Shown: positions 45,834 to 55,500 of the stretch, piece after piece
Layout of the letters: every line of letters begins with the position of its first letter
Numbering within the stretch: the first letter of the stretch is position 1
Assembly: GCA_963715045.1 (NCBI GenBank)
Contig: CAVQRC010000001.1
Location: 248,001 to 312,000 of the forward strand
DNA: 64,000 bases
Source: CAVQRC01 sp963715045
GTDB taxonomy: Bacteria > Planctomycetota > Planctomycetia > Pirellulales > Lacipirellulaceae
Direction of reading: 5' to 3'
The notes under the pieces: model-generated
Database searches by the model: none
What the model saw: only the letters and a program-made list of their open reading frames with translations
What the model was told of the DNA's origin: nothing
Made by a program: the position numbers and the translations under genes

Positions 45834-47942
45834 TTATTCGGTTTTGGAAACGCCGGAGCAGCTTACCAATTTCGGCCGCGGGCGAGAAGGTGATCCGCCG
45901 AAACGGCCCTCGTCGGCGACGACCGCTCGGCCCGGGGCCCTGGCCGTCGCCGGCAGGCGCCAGGGGATCAAGGTCAGAATCGCCGGCAGCAGGCACAGGG
46001 ATGTGAACAGGCAGCAACTGACGCCGATGACCAGGACCCGGCCCAGACTCGCCAGCCCGAGATGCTCGGAAACCATCAGGCTGCCGAATCCGACCATCGT
46101 CGTCAGTGAAGTCAGCACGATCGCCGAGGCCGTCGTATTGCTGAGGCGATACCGACCCTGCGGCTGGCGAAGGTAATCGTGCATCACGTGCACCCCATCG
46201 TCGATGCCGATGCCGAGAATCAACGGCAGCACGATCGTGTTGGCCGGATTGAGCGGAATCTGAAGAATCGCCAGGATGCCGAACGTCTGCCCCATCGCGG
46301 CGATGACCGGCAGCAACGCCAGCAACGCCGGCAGCACGGCCCAATAGTCAAGGATCAGCAGAATCATGATCGCGATCAGAGCGTACAGGGCCGCGTGCCA
46401 GTAGCTGCGTTGCATCTCCCGGGAAGCCTCGTACGTCTGAATCGGCTTGCCGGTGGCCTCGCGATCGACCTCTCGGACGTCGGTGACGAAGCGACTCAGA
46501 TCGTCCATGTCCCACAGCTCACCACGACCGTAGACACGCAGGGCCAGCCACCCGTTACGCCCGATGAAACGGGCTTTGATCGGAGCGGGAATCTCGACGC
46601 TGCCCTGATTTCCCATCGCGGTGAGCACGTCTTCGGTGCGTTCGATCGACGGACGTTGCTCGAACATGGCTTTACGGGCTTGTAGTTGCTCGCGGCTGCG
46701 ACACATGGAGACCGCGAACCACACGCTGCGGTCGCTGCTGGCGGCCAGTTCGCGTTCGAGGGCGACGCTCTCGAGTTCCGGAGGCAGCAGGTTGAGCAGA
46801 TTGTGGTCGTATTCGAGACGGGGCAGGGCGGCCACGAGTCCCACCGTGACGAGCACCGATGTGCCGAGCAGGGCGTGCGGTTGTCGCAGCAGGGGCGTGA
46901 GCCAGGGACTCATGGGTACGGGCACGGGGAGCCGGGCCGCCCATCCCGGCTCGAGGAGTACAATCAGGCACGGCAATACGGTGAGCGTTGCCACGGCACA
47001 TAGCAGAATGCCTCCGCCGGCGATGATTCCCAGCTCAGCAACGCCGGTGAAGTGCGTCAGGCCGGCTGCAAAAAATGCGCAGGACGTGGTCGCTGCTCCG
47101 GTCAGGATCCCGGGTCCGACCGCGGCGGCCGTCTGTATCGCGGCTGTCTGCGCGTCGCGACAGCGGGGACGACAGTCGAGGTAGTGAGACAGGTAGTGAA
47201 TCGCAAAGTCGATTCCCAGGCCGATCAGGATCGCGCCGAACGCCATGCTGAGCAGGTTCAGATGTCCGACCATCCAGGTGATGTAGCCCATCGTCCAGGC
47301 GAGACCGATTGTCAGCGACAACACCCCCAGCAGAGCGTGCCGCAGGCCGCCCAGCGCGACGGCGAACAATCCCGTCACGCCGAGCAGGCTGAGCGCGCCG
47401 GCCTGGACCGTGGAGGTCGTGCTGAGCCGCATTTCATCGTCTTCGATGACCGGCAACCCGGTCAGACCGAGACGCACGTCGGGATACTGGGCCGCGAGGG
47501 AATCGAGCTGGAGCCGCACCTGATCGATCGCCGCGGCGTTGCCGGCGACGGCGTCGGGTGGCTCCGTCAGCCGCATCGCCACCAGGGCCACCCATTGTCG
47601 GAGATCAGTGTGCGCGTCGGGAAAAGACCGCGACGGGAGTACGTCCCGCACCAGCTCGGCAGTGCCTTGAAAGTGAGCCGCGACGCCGGTCGCCGCCCGT
47701 TCCACGGCCATCGTGTCGCCGCCTCGCACCACCACGACGGTGTCGTCGAGATTGCCAAACTCGGCGATGTAACGGAGCCAGCGACGGTTGTAGTCGCTGT
47801 CGGGGTTGAGTAGGTCGAGGCGACTGGTCTTCAACTGCAAGTGACTCGAAGCGGCCGCGAGGCTGACAAGGGCCAGAATGCCGGCCGCCAGCAGCGTCGT
47901 GCCGGGCAGAGCAGAGATCAGCCTCGTGTACCGCGCGAGCAT
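45834..47942 (-). CDS. MMPL/RND family transporter, HpnN-like
   Basis: A 702-residue protein with two halves, each with one N-terminal membrane helix, a soluble loop and five further helices (sterol-sensing-like domain). GLGIDFAIHYLSHY and GIGIDDGVHVMHDY are the paired acid-containing motifs in the two halves, and proton coupling is expected there. The size is below that of characterised HpnN (about 870), with shorter periplasmic loops. Proposed role: export or lipid transfer to the outer membrane, e.g. hopanoids; no hopanoid genes are adjacent, so this is family-level inference. Confidence 0.82.
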   Translation of the reverse strand: MLARYTRLISALPGTTLLAAGILALVSLAAASSHLQLKTSRLDLLNPDSDYNRRWLRYIAEFGNLDDTVVVVRGGDTMAVERAATGVAAHFQGTAELVRDVLPSRSFPDAHTDLRQWVALVAMRLTEPPDAVAGNAAAIDQVRLQLDSLAAQYPDVRLGLTGLPVIEDDEMRLSTTSTVQAGALSLLGVTGLFAVALGGLRHALLGVLSLTIGLAWTMGYITWMVGHLNLLSMAFGAILIGLGIDFAIHYLSHYLDCRPRCRDAQTAAIQTAAAVGPGILTGAATTSCAFFAAGLTHFTGVAELGIIAGGGILLCAVATLTVLPCLIVLLEPGWAARLPVPVPMSPWLTPLLRQPHALLGTSVLVTVGLVAALPRLEYDHNLLNLLPPELESVALERELAASSDRSVWFAVSMCRSREQLQARKAMFEQRPSIERTEDVLTAMGNQGSVEIPAPIKARFIGRNGWLALRVYGRGELWDMDDLSRFVTDVREVDREATGKPIQTYEASREMQRSYWHAALYALIAIMILLILDYWAVLPALLALLPVIAAMGQTFGILAILQIPLNPANTIVLPLILGIGIDDGVHVMHDYLRQPQGRYRLSNTTASAIVLTSLTTMVGFGSLMVSEHLGLASLGRVLVIGVSCCLFTSLCLLPAILTLIPWRLPATARAPGRAVVADEGRFGGSPSRPRPKLVSCSGVSKTE

Positions 47943-48036
47943 GTGGGGCAGTGTTTCGAAGCCGGGGAGGGGCCAGAGGGAGCGGCAATATACGCGTCTC
48001 TCGAGATTCCGGGCAACGGAGACTTGGGGCGAGCCC

Positions 48037-49062
48037 TCATCGGCGGGTCGCGGAACTCAACTCCGCCAGCCGCTCAAGGCGGTTGGAGGCGTCGCCCCGA
48101 TCAATCGCCGCGGCTGCTTTCGCGGCCGCTTCCCGGGGCTCCGTGGCCGCTTCCGAGACGAGGATCGCGGCTGCCGCATTCAGGATGACGATGTCTCGCG
48201 GTGGGCCCGGTTCGCCGGCCAGAATCCGCCGTATCAAGGACGCACTCTCCCGGGGGCCATCGACGCGGAGGGACTCCAGCCGCGTTCTCGCCACCCCGAA
48301 GTCCTCCGGCTGCCAGACGTAAGATCTTATCTCATCAGGCGTTACCTCGAGCACCTGGGTCCTGCCGGAAAGCGTCACTTCATCCAGCCCGTCCTCCCCG
48401 TGGACCACCATCGCCCGCCGCGTTCCAAGCTGCTGCAAAGCGGCGGCCAGCTTCGCTTGAATCTCCGCCGAACTGACGCCCAGCAGCTGGTAAGGAGCCG
48501 ACGCCGGATTACAGAGCGGCCCCAGGATATTGAAAATCGTGGGAACTCCAAGCTGGCGACGGACCGCGGCCACGTGCTTCATCGATGGGTGGTGCAGGGG
48601 GGCGAAGCAAAATGCGATGCCGAGTTCGTCCAGGCACCTCTCGACCGTCGGCAGCGAGGCCTCGATATTCACGCCCAACTCTGCCAGCACATTCGCCGAC
48701 CCGCTCTTGCTCGTGATATTCCGGTTGCCATGCTTGGCGACAGGAACTCCGGCAGCGGCCACTACCAGGGCCGCGGCCGTGCTGATATTGAACGTGCCGG
48801 AGGCATCGCCTCCGGTTCCACAGGTGTCCAGCAGCCGATCGCGATGGCGGCTCGCGATCGGCGTCATCTTCGTACGCAGTGCTGCCGCTGCGCCGGCAAT
48901 CTCGGCGATCGTTTCCCCCTTCGTCCGAAGTGCCGTTAACAGCAGGCCGATCTGTTGCTCGGTCCATTCGCCGTCCATGATGCCGTCGACGGCCGCCGTC
49001 ATCTCCTCAACGGTAAGATCCTCACCTCCGCTGACGCGGCCGAGCAGCGTTTCGATGGACAT
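48037..49062 (-). CDS. trpD: Anthranilate phosphoribosyltransferase
   Basis: A 341-residue enzyme transferring phosphoribose to anthranilate in tryptophan synthesis. DTCGTGGDASGTFNISTAAA binds PRPP; KHGNRNITSKSGSANVLAEL and NILGPLCNPA are family motifs; VVHGEDGLDEVTLSG is the C-terminal hallmark. It stands apart from other trp genes, between an RND transporter and a nucleoside hydrolase. Confidence 0.95.
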   Translation of the reverse strand: MSIETLLGRVSGGEDLTVEEMTAAVDGIMDGEWTEQQIGLLLTALRTKGETIAEIAGAAAALRTKMTPIASRHRDRLLDTCGTGGDASGTFNISTAAALVVAAAGVPVAKHGNRNITSKSGSANVLAELGVNIEASLPTVERCLDELGIAFCFAPLHHPSMKHVAAVRRQLGVPTIFNILGPLCNPASAPYQLLGVSSAEIQAKLAAALQQLGTRRAMVVHGEDGLDEVTLSGRTQVLEVTPDEIRSYVWQPEDFGVARTRLESLRVDGPRESASLIRRILAGEPGPPRDIVILNAAAAILVSEAATEPREAAAKAAAAIDRGDASNRLERLAELSSATRR

Positions 49063-49244
49063 GACGGGGCCAGGGGCTTTGGGCTTTGCACTTCAGGCGG
49101 GTGGGCTGGGGACCGATGGGTTTAGAGGTTAGTGGTTCACGCTGCCGCTGACAATTAACCTCGGCCATCCCTTGGCGGTTGATGCTGCGGTTGAGCGGCC
49201 TTTAGAATGCGGTGTCCGAAGACCTCTCTTCCCCGGTGGTTGAT

Positions 49245-50174
49245 ATGAGCCGCAAGACTATCCTCGACGTCGACCCCGGCATAGACGATGCGTTTGCCGT
49301 TTCGCTGGCGGTCTGGGAACCGCGGCTGGATGTTGTGGCGGTCACGGCGACTGGCGGAAACGTCTCTCCCGAACAAGCCACGCTCAACGTGCAGACCATC
49401 ATTGAGCAGCTCGACCCTCCCAAGTGGCCGCGGCTCGGCGCCGCGGCGCATGACCAGGTCGTGCGGGCCGAGGCCGGCCAACTCCACGGACCGCGAGGCC
49501 TGGGCGACGCGGAGTTTCGCGTCGCCGAACTGCACCATCAGCACCGCAGCGACAAGTTAATTGTGGATGAAGTGCAGGCCGCTCCCGGGGAGATCACGAT
49601 CCTCGCGCTTGGCCCGCTCACGAATATCGCCATCGCCCTGCAGAACGACCCCGAACTGGCCGCGAAGATCGGGCACCTCGTGATCTCGGGCGGAACTCTG
49701 GCGGCACCGGGAAACATCACGCCCGCCGCCGAGTTTAATATCTATTGCGATGCGCTCGCCGCCCGCAGCGTGCTGCTCTCCGCGATCCCCAAGACGCTGA
49801 TCCCGCTCGATGTGTCTTCCAGCCTGCTGTTCGGCTTCGACTTTATCGACCAATTGCCCGACGAGTCCAATCGGGTGGGAAGCTTCCTGCGTAAGATCCT
49901 GCCCGGTGCGATGCGATCCCATCGCGAACGCCTCGGTGTGGAGGGCTTCTTCGCTCATGATGTGGTGGCCCTCGTGGCTGCCCTGCACCCCGGCCTGTTC
50001 CGCATCGAAGCGTTTCACATCGATGTGGAAACCGAAGGCATGCTCACCCACGGAGCCACGGTGATTGATCGCCGCCAGCACGCGACGGCCGAGTCGAACA
50101 TCGATGTCGCCGTCGAGGTTGATACCAACGGCGTCATGGACTGCGTGTTGCGGTGTCTGGCGGAGACCAAATGA
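49245..50174 (+). CDS. Inosine-uridine-type nucleoside hydrolase
   Basis: A 309-residue nucleoside N-ribohydrolase. The calcium-binding cluster is DVDPGIDDAF (Asp8, Asp10, Asp14, Asp15) at the N-terminus, with LALGPLTNIAIAL, GGTLAAPGNITPAAEFNIYCD (ribose site Asn/Glu/Asn) and FFAHDVVALV closing the site. It would split ribonucleosides for salvage. ATG 49245 places the motif at residue 8, as in characterised enzymes. Confidence 0.92.
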   Translation: MSRKTILDVDPGIDDAFAVSLAVWEPRLDVVAVTATGGNVSPEQATLNVQTIIEQLDPPKWPRLGAAAHDQVVRAEAGQLHGPRGLGDAEFRVAELHHQHRSDKLIVDEVQAAPGEITILALGPLTNIAIALQNDPELAAKIGHLVISGGTLAAPGNITPAAEFNIYCDALAARSVLLSAIPKTLIPLDVSSSLLFGFDFIDQLPDESNRVGSFLRKILPGAMRSHRERLGVEGFFAHDVVALVAALHPGLFRIEAFHIDVETEGMLTHGATVIDRRQHATAESNIDVAVEVDTNGVMDCVLRCLAETK

Positions 50175-50221
50175 GCCGCTGCGTTCTCAGCAGCTGACGG
50201 GCCCGGCCAGCGAAGGGGCGG

Positions 50222-51370
50222 TCAGCGTCGAGCGGAAAATGCGCTGCGGTCACCGAGATTCACGCGAAATCGCCGGAATTGACTGTCGCGGAGAACCACC
50301 ACCTCGACGTCTCGCCCGACTTCCGTGAGACCGACCACGTTGATCAGATGCGCGTCGTCCTTGATGCGGATTCCGTCGAAAGCCACGACAATATCGCCGA
50401 CCTGCACGCCAGCGGTCTGGGCCGGCGAGTCGTCGGTGATCGAAGAGACGCGAGCGCCGCGGATTCGCAACGTGTCGTTATAGGCCGTAGTCTCGTCGTA
50501 GTCGCGGTCGAGGCTCACGCCGAGGAACGCACGGCGGGCAGTGCCCGTCGTGATCAACTGGCGGGCGATCTGCACCACGATATTGATCGGAATCGAAAAT
50601 CCGATTCCTTCATTCCCGCCGGAGTTACTCGCAATGGCCGTGTTGATGCCGACCACTTCACCGCGGAGATTCAGCAGCGGGCCCCCGCTGTTGCCAGGAT
50701 TGATGGCGGCGTCGGTCTGGAGGAAATTCTGATATACCACTTCCCCGGCCCCCAGCTTCAGGTCGTAGCGTCCCTTCGCACTGACGATTCCGTACGTGAT
50801 GCTCTTGCTCAGCCCGAACGGGCTGCCGACTGCCAGCACGAAGTCGCCGATTTCGATACGGGAGCTGTCGCCGAGTCGTGCCGCCATGAGTCCCTGCTGG
50901 GGCAATGACATGACCGCGACGTCGGTTTCCGGGTCATCCCAGGTCCGCGTCGGGTGCACGATCCGTCCGTCATGGAGGTGAATATCGATGTTTTCCGGGA
51001 GGGCGTTGCGAATGACGTGCCGATTCGTGAGCACGTAGTTCTCGCCACCCAGCGAGGCAATCACCCCCGAGCCGGCTTCTTCGACTTCGCCGCTGCTGGT
51101 GAAGCTGTCTTCCCGAGGCTTTCGAGCCTCGATGTGAACCACACTCGGAGCCGCCAGTCGAGCAGCCCGCTTGATGATCCCCAAACGTTTTTCGAGCTCA
51201 TCGACATCGCGGGCAAGTTCGTCGTAGAGACGCGCCCGTTCCGCTGGATCGGTGATGTCTTCCCAGCGTTCCTGGCCGGTGGCGGTGCCGAGGGCCACCA
51301 GACCCAGCCAGACAGCAAGTCCCACTTGAAAAGTACGGCCGGCAACAGCGATTCTGGACACGCGGATCAT
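50222..51370 (-). CDS. HtrA/DegP-like serine protease
   Basis: A 382-residue periplasmic protease. Signal segment at about 11-31, a short coiled-coil stretch, a trypsin domain with His118 (LTNRHV), Asp150 (ETDVAVM) and Ser228 (NPGNSGGPLLN), and one PDZ domain (DSPAQTAGVQVGDIVVAFDG) at the C-terminus. One PDZ and the L-A loop length fit a DegS/DegQ-like protein. Convergent with the nucleoside hydrolase. A third trypsin-type protein in the window, but independent of the pair at 15-18 kb. Confidence 0.92.
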   Translation of the reverse strand: MIRVSRIAVAGRTFQVGLAVWLGLVALGTATGQERWEDITDPAERARLYDELARDVDELEKRLGIIKRAARLAAPSVVHIEARKPREDSFTSSGEVEEAGSGVIASLGGENYVLTNRHVIRNALPENIDIHLHDGRIVHPTRTWDDPETDVAVMSLPQQGLMAARLGDSSRIEIGDFVLAVGSPFGLSKSITYGIVSAKGRYDLKLGAGEVVYQNFLQTDAAINPGNSGGPLLNLRGEVVGINTAIASNSGGNEGIGFSIPINIVVQIARQLITTGTARRAFLGVSLDRDYDETTAYNDTLRIRGARVSSITDDSPAQTAGVQVGDIVVAFDGIRIKDDAHLINVVGLTEVGRDVEVVVLRDSQFRRFRVNLGDRSAFSARR

Positions 51371-51514
51371 TCACCGAGGTCTCCCACAGATACAGCCGTG
51401 ATCAAAGGTCACGGATCGAGAGCGAATTCGAACCGTCCGATTCTAAATGATTTTTCGGTTGCGGTCCGCTGCGGATCTGCAGGGAGGAAACGGGGCCGGC
51501 CAGTGGGGATGCGT

Positions 51515-51949
51515 CTAGATTTCGAGGTCGCCCACGGAAACGTCGCTGTCCGTGAAGCCGCCGTCGAGCATCTGGCCCCACTTGGCGTCTCCGTGGAAAT
51601 TGCCGTCCTCCGCTGCGCGTTGGCAATCAATACACAACGTTGCGTAAGGAAGGGCGTTGAGCCGCGCCATCGGGATTTTGACCGCACAGCCCTCGCAGAC
51701 CCCGTAGGTGCCTTCCTTCATCCGGTCGAGAGCTTTCTCCATGTTGGCCAGTTCGCGGCTTTCGACCTCGGCCAGTTGGGAGCTGATTTCGTCCTGAGCA
51801 TTGTCGAGGGCGGCGTCGACGAGATCCCCGCCGAACTGCTCGCGGAGTTCCTTGAGCATGCTGAGGTCACCGGCAAGTGCTTTTCGCAACGCGTCTCGGC
51901 GCTTGATCAACACACTGTGCAACTTGAGAAGCTGTTCTTTGCGGGCCAT
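51515..51949 (-). CDS. DksA/TraR-family zinc-finger protein
   Basis: A 144-residue protein with a coiled-coil N-terminal hairpin (about 5-75) and a four-cysteine zinc finger, Cys85-x2-Cys88 (GVCEGCAVKI) and Cys106-x2-Cys109 (LCIDC). The family binds the RNA polymerase secondary channel and modulates initiation with (p)ppGpp. The acidic tip residues (DLVDAALDNAQDE) match DksA-like proteins in plan, but whether it is true DksA is undecided. Confidence 0.87.
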   Translation of the reverse strand: MARKEQLLKLHSVLIKRRDALRKALAGDLSMLKELREQFGGDLVDAALDNAQDEISSQLAEVESRELANMEKALDRMKEGTYGVCEGCAVKIPMARLNALPYATLCIDCQRAAEDGNFHGDAKWGQMLDGGFTDSDVSVGDLEI

Positions 51950-52584
51950 GGTGTTACCTTAGTTCTCCGACGCGACCAGAAGACCTGCGCGGCGGGATCC
52001 GGCCGCCGGTGTTCGGTAGTCTCCTGGTTTCGCCGCTCTTTCTGTTCTCGGTTGGCAATCGCTGAGGATCAGTGCGTGCCAGAGGATGTGCGGATGCTGC
52101 CCCAACTCACTGCGTCAAGACGCTTTCCTGGGCCGCAACCAAACTATAGTACGCACATAGTACGCCGCCGAGGGCCGGACGGTTTTCGAATTCGGCTCTC
52201 AGGCCGAAGGTTTCTCTGGATTTTCTTCGAGCGACGCAAGTCGCCTATCCAGCAAGGGTTAAACGCCTTCTTCGGGCCTTGGGGAGGAGAATTGCTTGCC
52301 AGCTGCGGAACCTGCCCGGTCATTCGGGACACTCGGTCCCGAAGGAGCAATCGGTTCTATTCCTTCGTTCGATACATCGACCGCTCCGGCGTCGAATTCG
52401 AGCGTTTCTGACGGATTGGAGCGCAATTCCGGTCGCGCGCGGCGGTGGGGGAGTTTTTGACCGGTCGACGGCAGCAAGCTACATCCTCATATCGATTTAG
52501 GTTGCCGATCCGGCCTCCCGGCCCGCTTCTGGCGTTCCGATCGTCGATTCAAGAACTGATTGTCCCCCGCAGGAGTCGCCGGCG
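51950..52584. other. Long intergenic region upstream of the DksA-like and FHA genes
   Basis: 635 bp without a credible gene, between the divergent DksA-like gene and the FHA gene. It contains the 11-bp-period repeat at 52146-52165. Long open frames on both strands lack protein-like features. Confidence 0.5.
52146..52165. promoter_or_regulatory. Direct repeat ATAGTACGC with 11-bp period
   Basis: ATAGTACGC occurs at 52146-52154 and at 52157-52165, i.e. one helical turn apart, about 200 bp upstream of the DksA-like gene. GTACGCAC-TA within it matches the sequence upstream of lexA. A regulator-binding site is possible. Confidence 0.3.
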
Positions 52585-55500
52585 ATGAGCTTCGCTGCCA
52601 CTACGAACGACAAGTCGAGCATCGTCAGGCCCCCTCGGGGCGAGCTGGAGTTTCGGGTTCTCACCGGTCCCGATGCAGGCCAGATCGTACGGGTGGACTC
52701 GCCCAAATGCTCGATTGGCTCGGCCCCGCAATGCACGTATCGCGTCGGGGGTGACCGGTCCGAGTCGTTGCACTGTCTGATCGTACGCGGGGAGCAGGCC
52801 GCCATCTGTCGCCGTTTTGGGACGAATACCAGGTTGAACGGCAAACCGTTTGAGCATGCGATTTTGAATCTGGGCGATCAACTCACGATCGGGTCGCTGG
52901 AACTGGAATTGATTTCGGGTGTGCCGATGGCTTCCGCGCTGCAGGGGCTGCCCTGGATCGCGGCGATTCCGCGTCGCCTGAAGTCGGCCTCGGAAAGTCG
53001 CCGCGACCCGTCCACCGAACACGATCGTCCGGAGTCCAGGCTGGAACCGGCGACCGCCCCGGAAGCCACTCGACAAAGCCGGGCCCGGGCTCGAAAGCTC
53101 CTTGGCGCGCTGCGGGAAATGAAGCGGCAAATGCGGATGCAGGGCGACCGCCTGCGTACCGCCCAGGAGCAACTTCAAGAGTTCGAGCTCCAGCAGAAAG
53201 CTGCCAGCCAGAGTGTTTCGGCGGAAGTCGACGCCCTCCGCAAGCAAAACGCGCAGCTGGAGCATGATTGTGGCCAACTCCGCGCCGAGGTCGACCTGTG
53301 GACTGGCGAGAGACTGGAACTGACCGGCCGCCTTAGAGAGCTGGAGATCGAGACCGAAAAATTCCAGCAGGATCTTCAGCAGCGGGAGCAGGAGCCGGCT
53401 GCGAATCTCAAGCCGCTGGATGAGAATGACGCCCGATACGATGTCCAACTGGAGCGCGTGAAGCGCGAGTTGGTCGAGTCTCGTGAGGCCTACGAGCGGG
53501 CTCGAAACCAGATCCAGGAATACCAGCAGTCGCTGTTGCAGGCGCAGCAGGAAGCCAACCAGGCCCATCAGCAGGTCTGCGAGGCGGCTCAGCAAGCGGA
53601 TCAGGTCGCCGCGGAGCGTGCGGAGTTGTTGAATCAGATCGAGGAGCTCCGACAAGCGACCGCGGTCGCCGACCAGGTCGAGGTCACAGACCGGGAACTA
53701 CGCCGGCTGCAGACCCAACTCGGTGCATTGCAGGCTGAATTGGCGACCGAACGGGAACAAATCACGGAACTCAAGGAATGCCACGAGAAGGAGTTACAGG
53801 ACCGCGCGAGTCGCTCCGAAGCGGAGTTGTCGGCGTTGCATCGCGCAGCTTGAGGATCTCAAGCAGGGCGAACATACGAGAGCAGAAGGATTAACGGCCC
53901 AATACGAGAAAACGCGGAGTGAGCTGGAACAGAAGCAGCGACGACTCGCAGAGCTGGAAGCGAACCGCGCGGAGTCACTCGGAGAATGGCAGGCCAAGGC
54001 AGAGGCCTCCCGGAAGGAGCTCGAGGCCGCTCAGGCGGAGCTGGCCGCCCGCATCGAACAGCAAGCTCACGCCGAAGACAAGCTCAAAGACCGCGAAATT
54101 GAAATCGCCGAGTGGCAGGACAAGCTGGCCGCCGCCGAGGCAGATTTGTTCGTGATCGCTCAACAACGAGCGGAGGAAGAGCAGCGGCAGGTCGCAGACG
54201 CCGAACTGCGAGCACAGTCTGAGCAGCAATCGGCCGTCCGCGAAACGGAGCTGGCCGCCCAACGGGAGCGGGTCGAGACGCTGGAGCAGGAGCTGGCTCG
54301 GCGAGATGAACAGGTGGCCGGGGACCTGGCGACGCGGGATGCCGAACTGTCGGAGCTTCGCGAACAGCTCGCCATGGCGCAGGCCGAACTGGATGCCCGG
54401 GGGAGCGAGCTGTCGGAGGAGTCGGCCCGTCGCGAAACGGAGCTGGCCGCCCAACGGGAGCGGGTCGAGACGCTGGAGCAGGAGCTGGCTCGGCGTGATG
54501 AACAGATGGCCGGGGACCTGGCGACGCGGGATGCCGAACTGTCGGAGCTTCGCGAGCAGCTCGCCGCGGCGCAGTCCGAACTGGATGCCCGGGGGAGCGA
54601 GCTGTCGGAGGAGTCGGCCCGTCGCGAAACGGAGCTGGCCGCCCAACGGGAGCGGGTCGAGACACTGGAGCAGGAACTGGCCCGGCGTGATGAACAGGTG
54701 GCCGGGGATCTGGCGACGCGGGATGCCGAACTGTCGGAGCTTCGCGAGCAGCTCGCCGTGGCGCAGTCCGAACTGGATGCCCGGGGGAGCGAGCTGTCGG
54801 AGGAGTCGGCCCGTCGCGAAACGGAGCTGGCCGCCCAACGGGAGCGGGTCGAGACACTGGAGCAGGAACTGGCTCGGCGTGATGAACAGGTGGCCGGGGA
54901 CCTGGCGACGCGGGATGCCGAACTGTCGGAGCTTCGCGAGCAGCTCGCCGTGGCGCAGTCCGAACTGGATGCCCGGGGGAGCGAGCTGTCGGAGGAGTCG
55001 GCCCGTCGCGAAACGGAGCTGGCCGCCCAACGGGAGCGGGTCGAGACACTGGAGCAGGAACTGGCCCGGCGTGATGAACAGGTGGCCGGGGATCTGGCGA
55101 CGCGGGATGCCGAACTGTCGGAGCTTCGCGAGCAGCTCGCCATGGCGCAGTCCGAACTGGATGCCCGGGGGAGCGAGCTGTCGGAGGAGTCGGCCCGTCG
55201 CGAAACGGAGCTGGCCGCCCAACGGGAGCGGGTCGAGACGCTGGAGCAGGAGCTGGCCCAGGCTGCTCAACGAGTTGACAATCTCACTGAAGAATTGGAG
55301 CTCTCACGCATTCGTGCCGAGGAGCTTCGCGCCGAGTTTGCTTCGCAGAGTGACGGCGTGACTGCCGAGCAACTCGCCGAAATTCAACAACTGCGGTCGG
55401 ACCTCGTCGCAGAGACCGAGCGACTGGCCGGAGTCGAGGCCGAGGCGCTCGCAGCGCGGGCAGATGCGAACGAACTGCGGCGGCAACTCGAAGCAGCCGA

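Noticed and set aside
54239..55258. Regular repeats as a possible CRISPR array
   Set aside because: Units are contiguous, 192 bp long, with no spacers, and are translated in frame.
53975..55270. Long open frames on the minus strand and in other + frames inside the FHA gene
   Set aside because: They arise from the 192-bp repeat: a repeat of length divisible by three keeps every frame open at once. Only one frame shows coiled-coil composition and links to the FHA and membrane domains.
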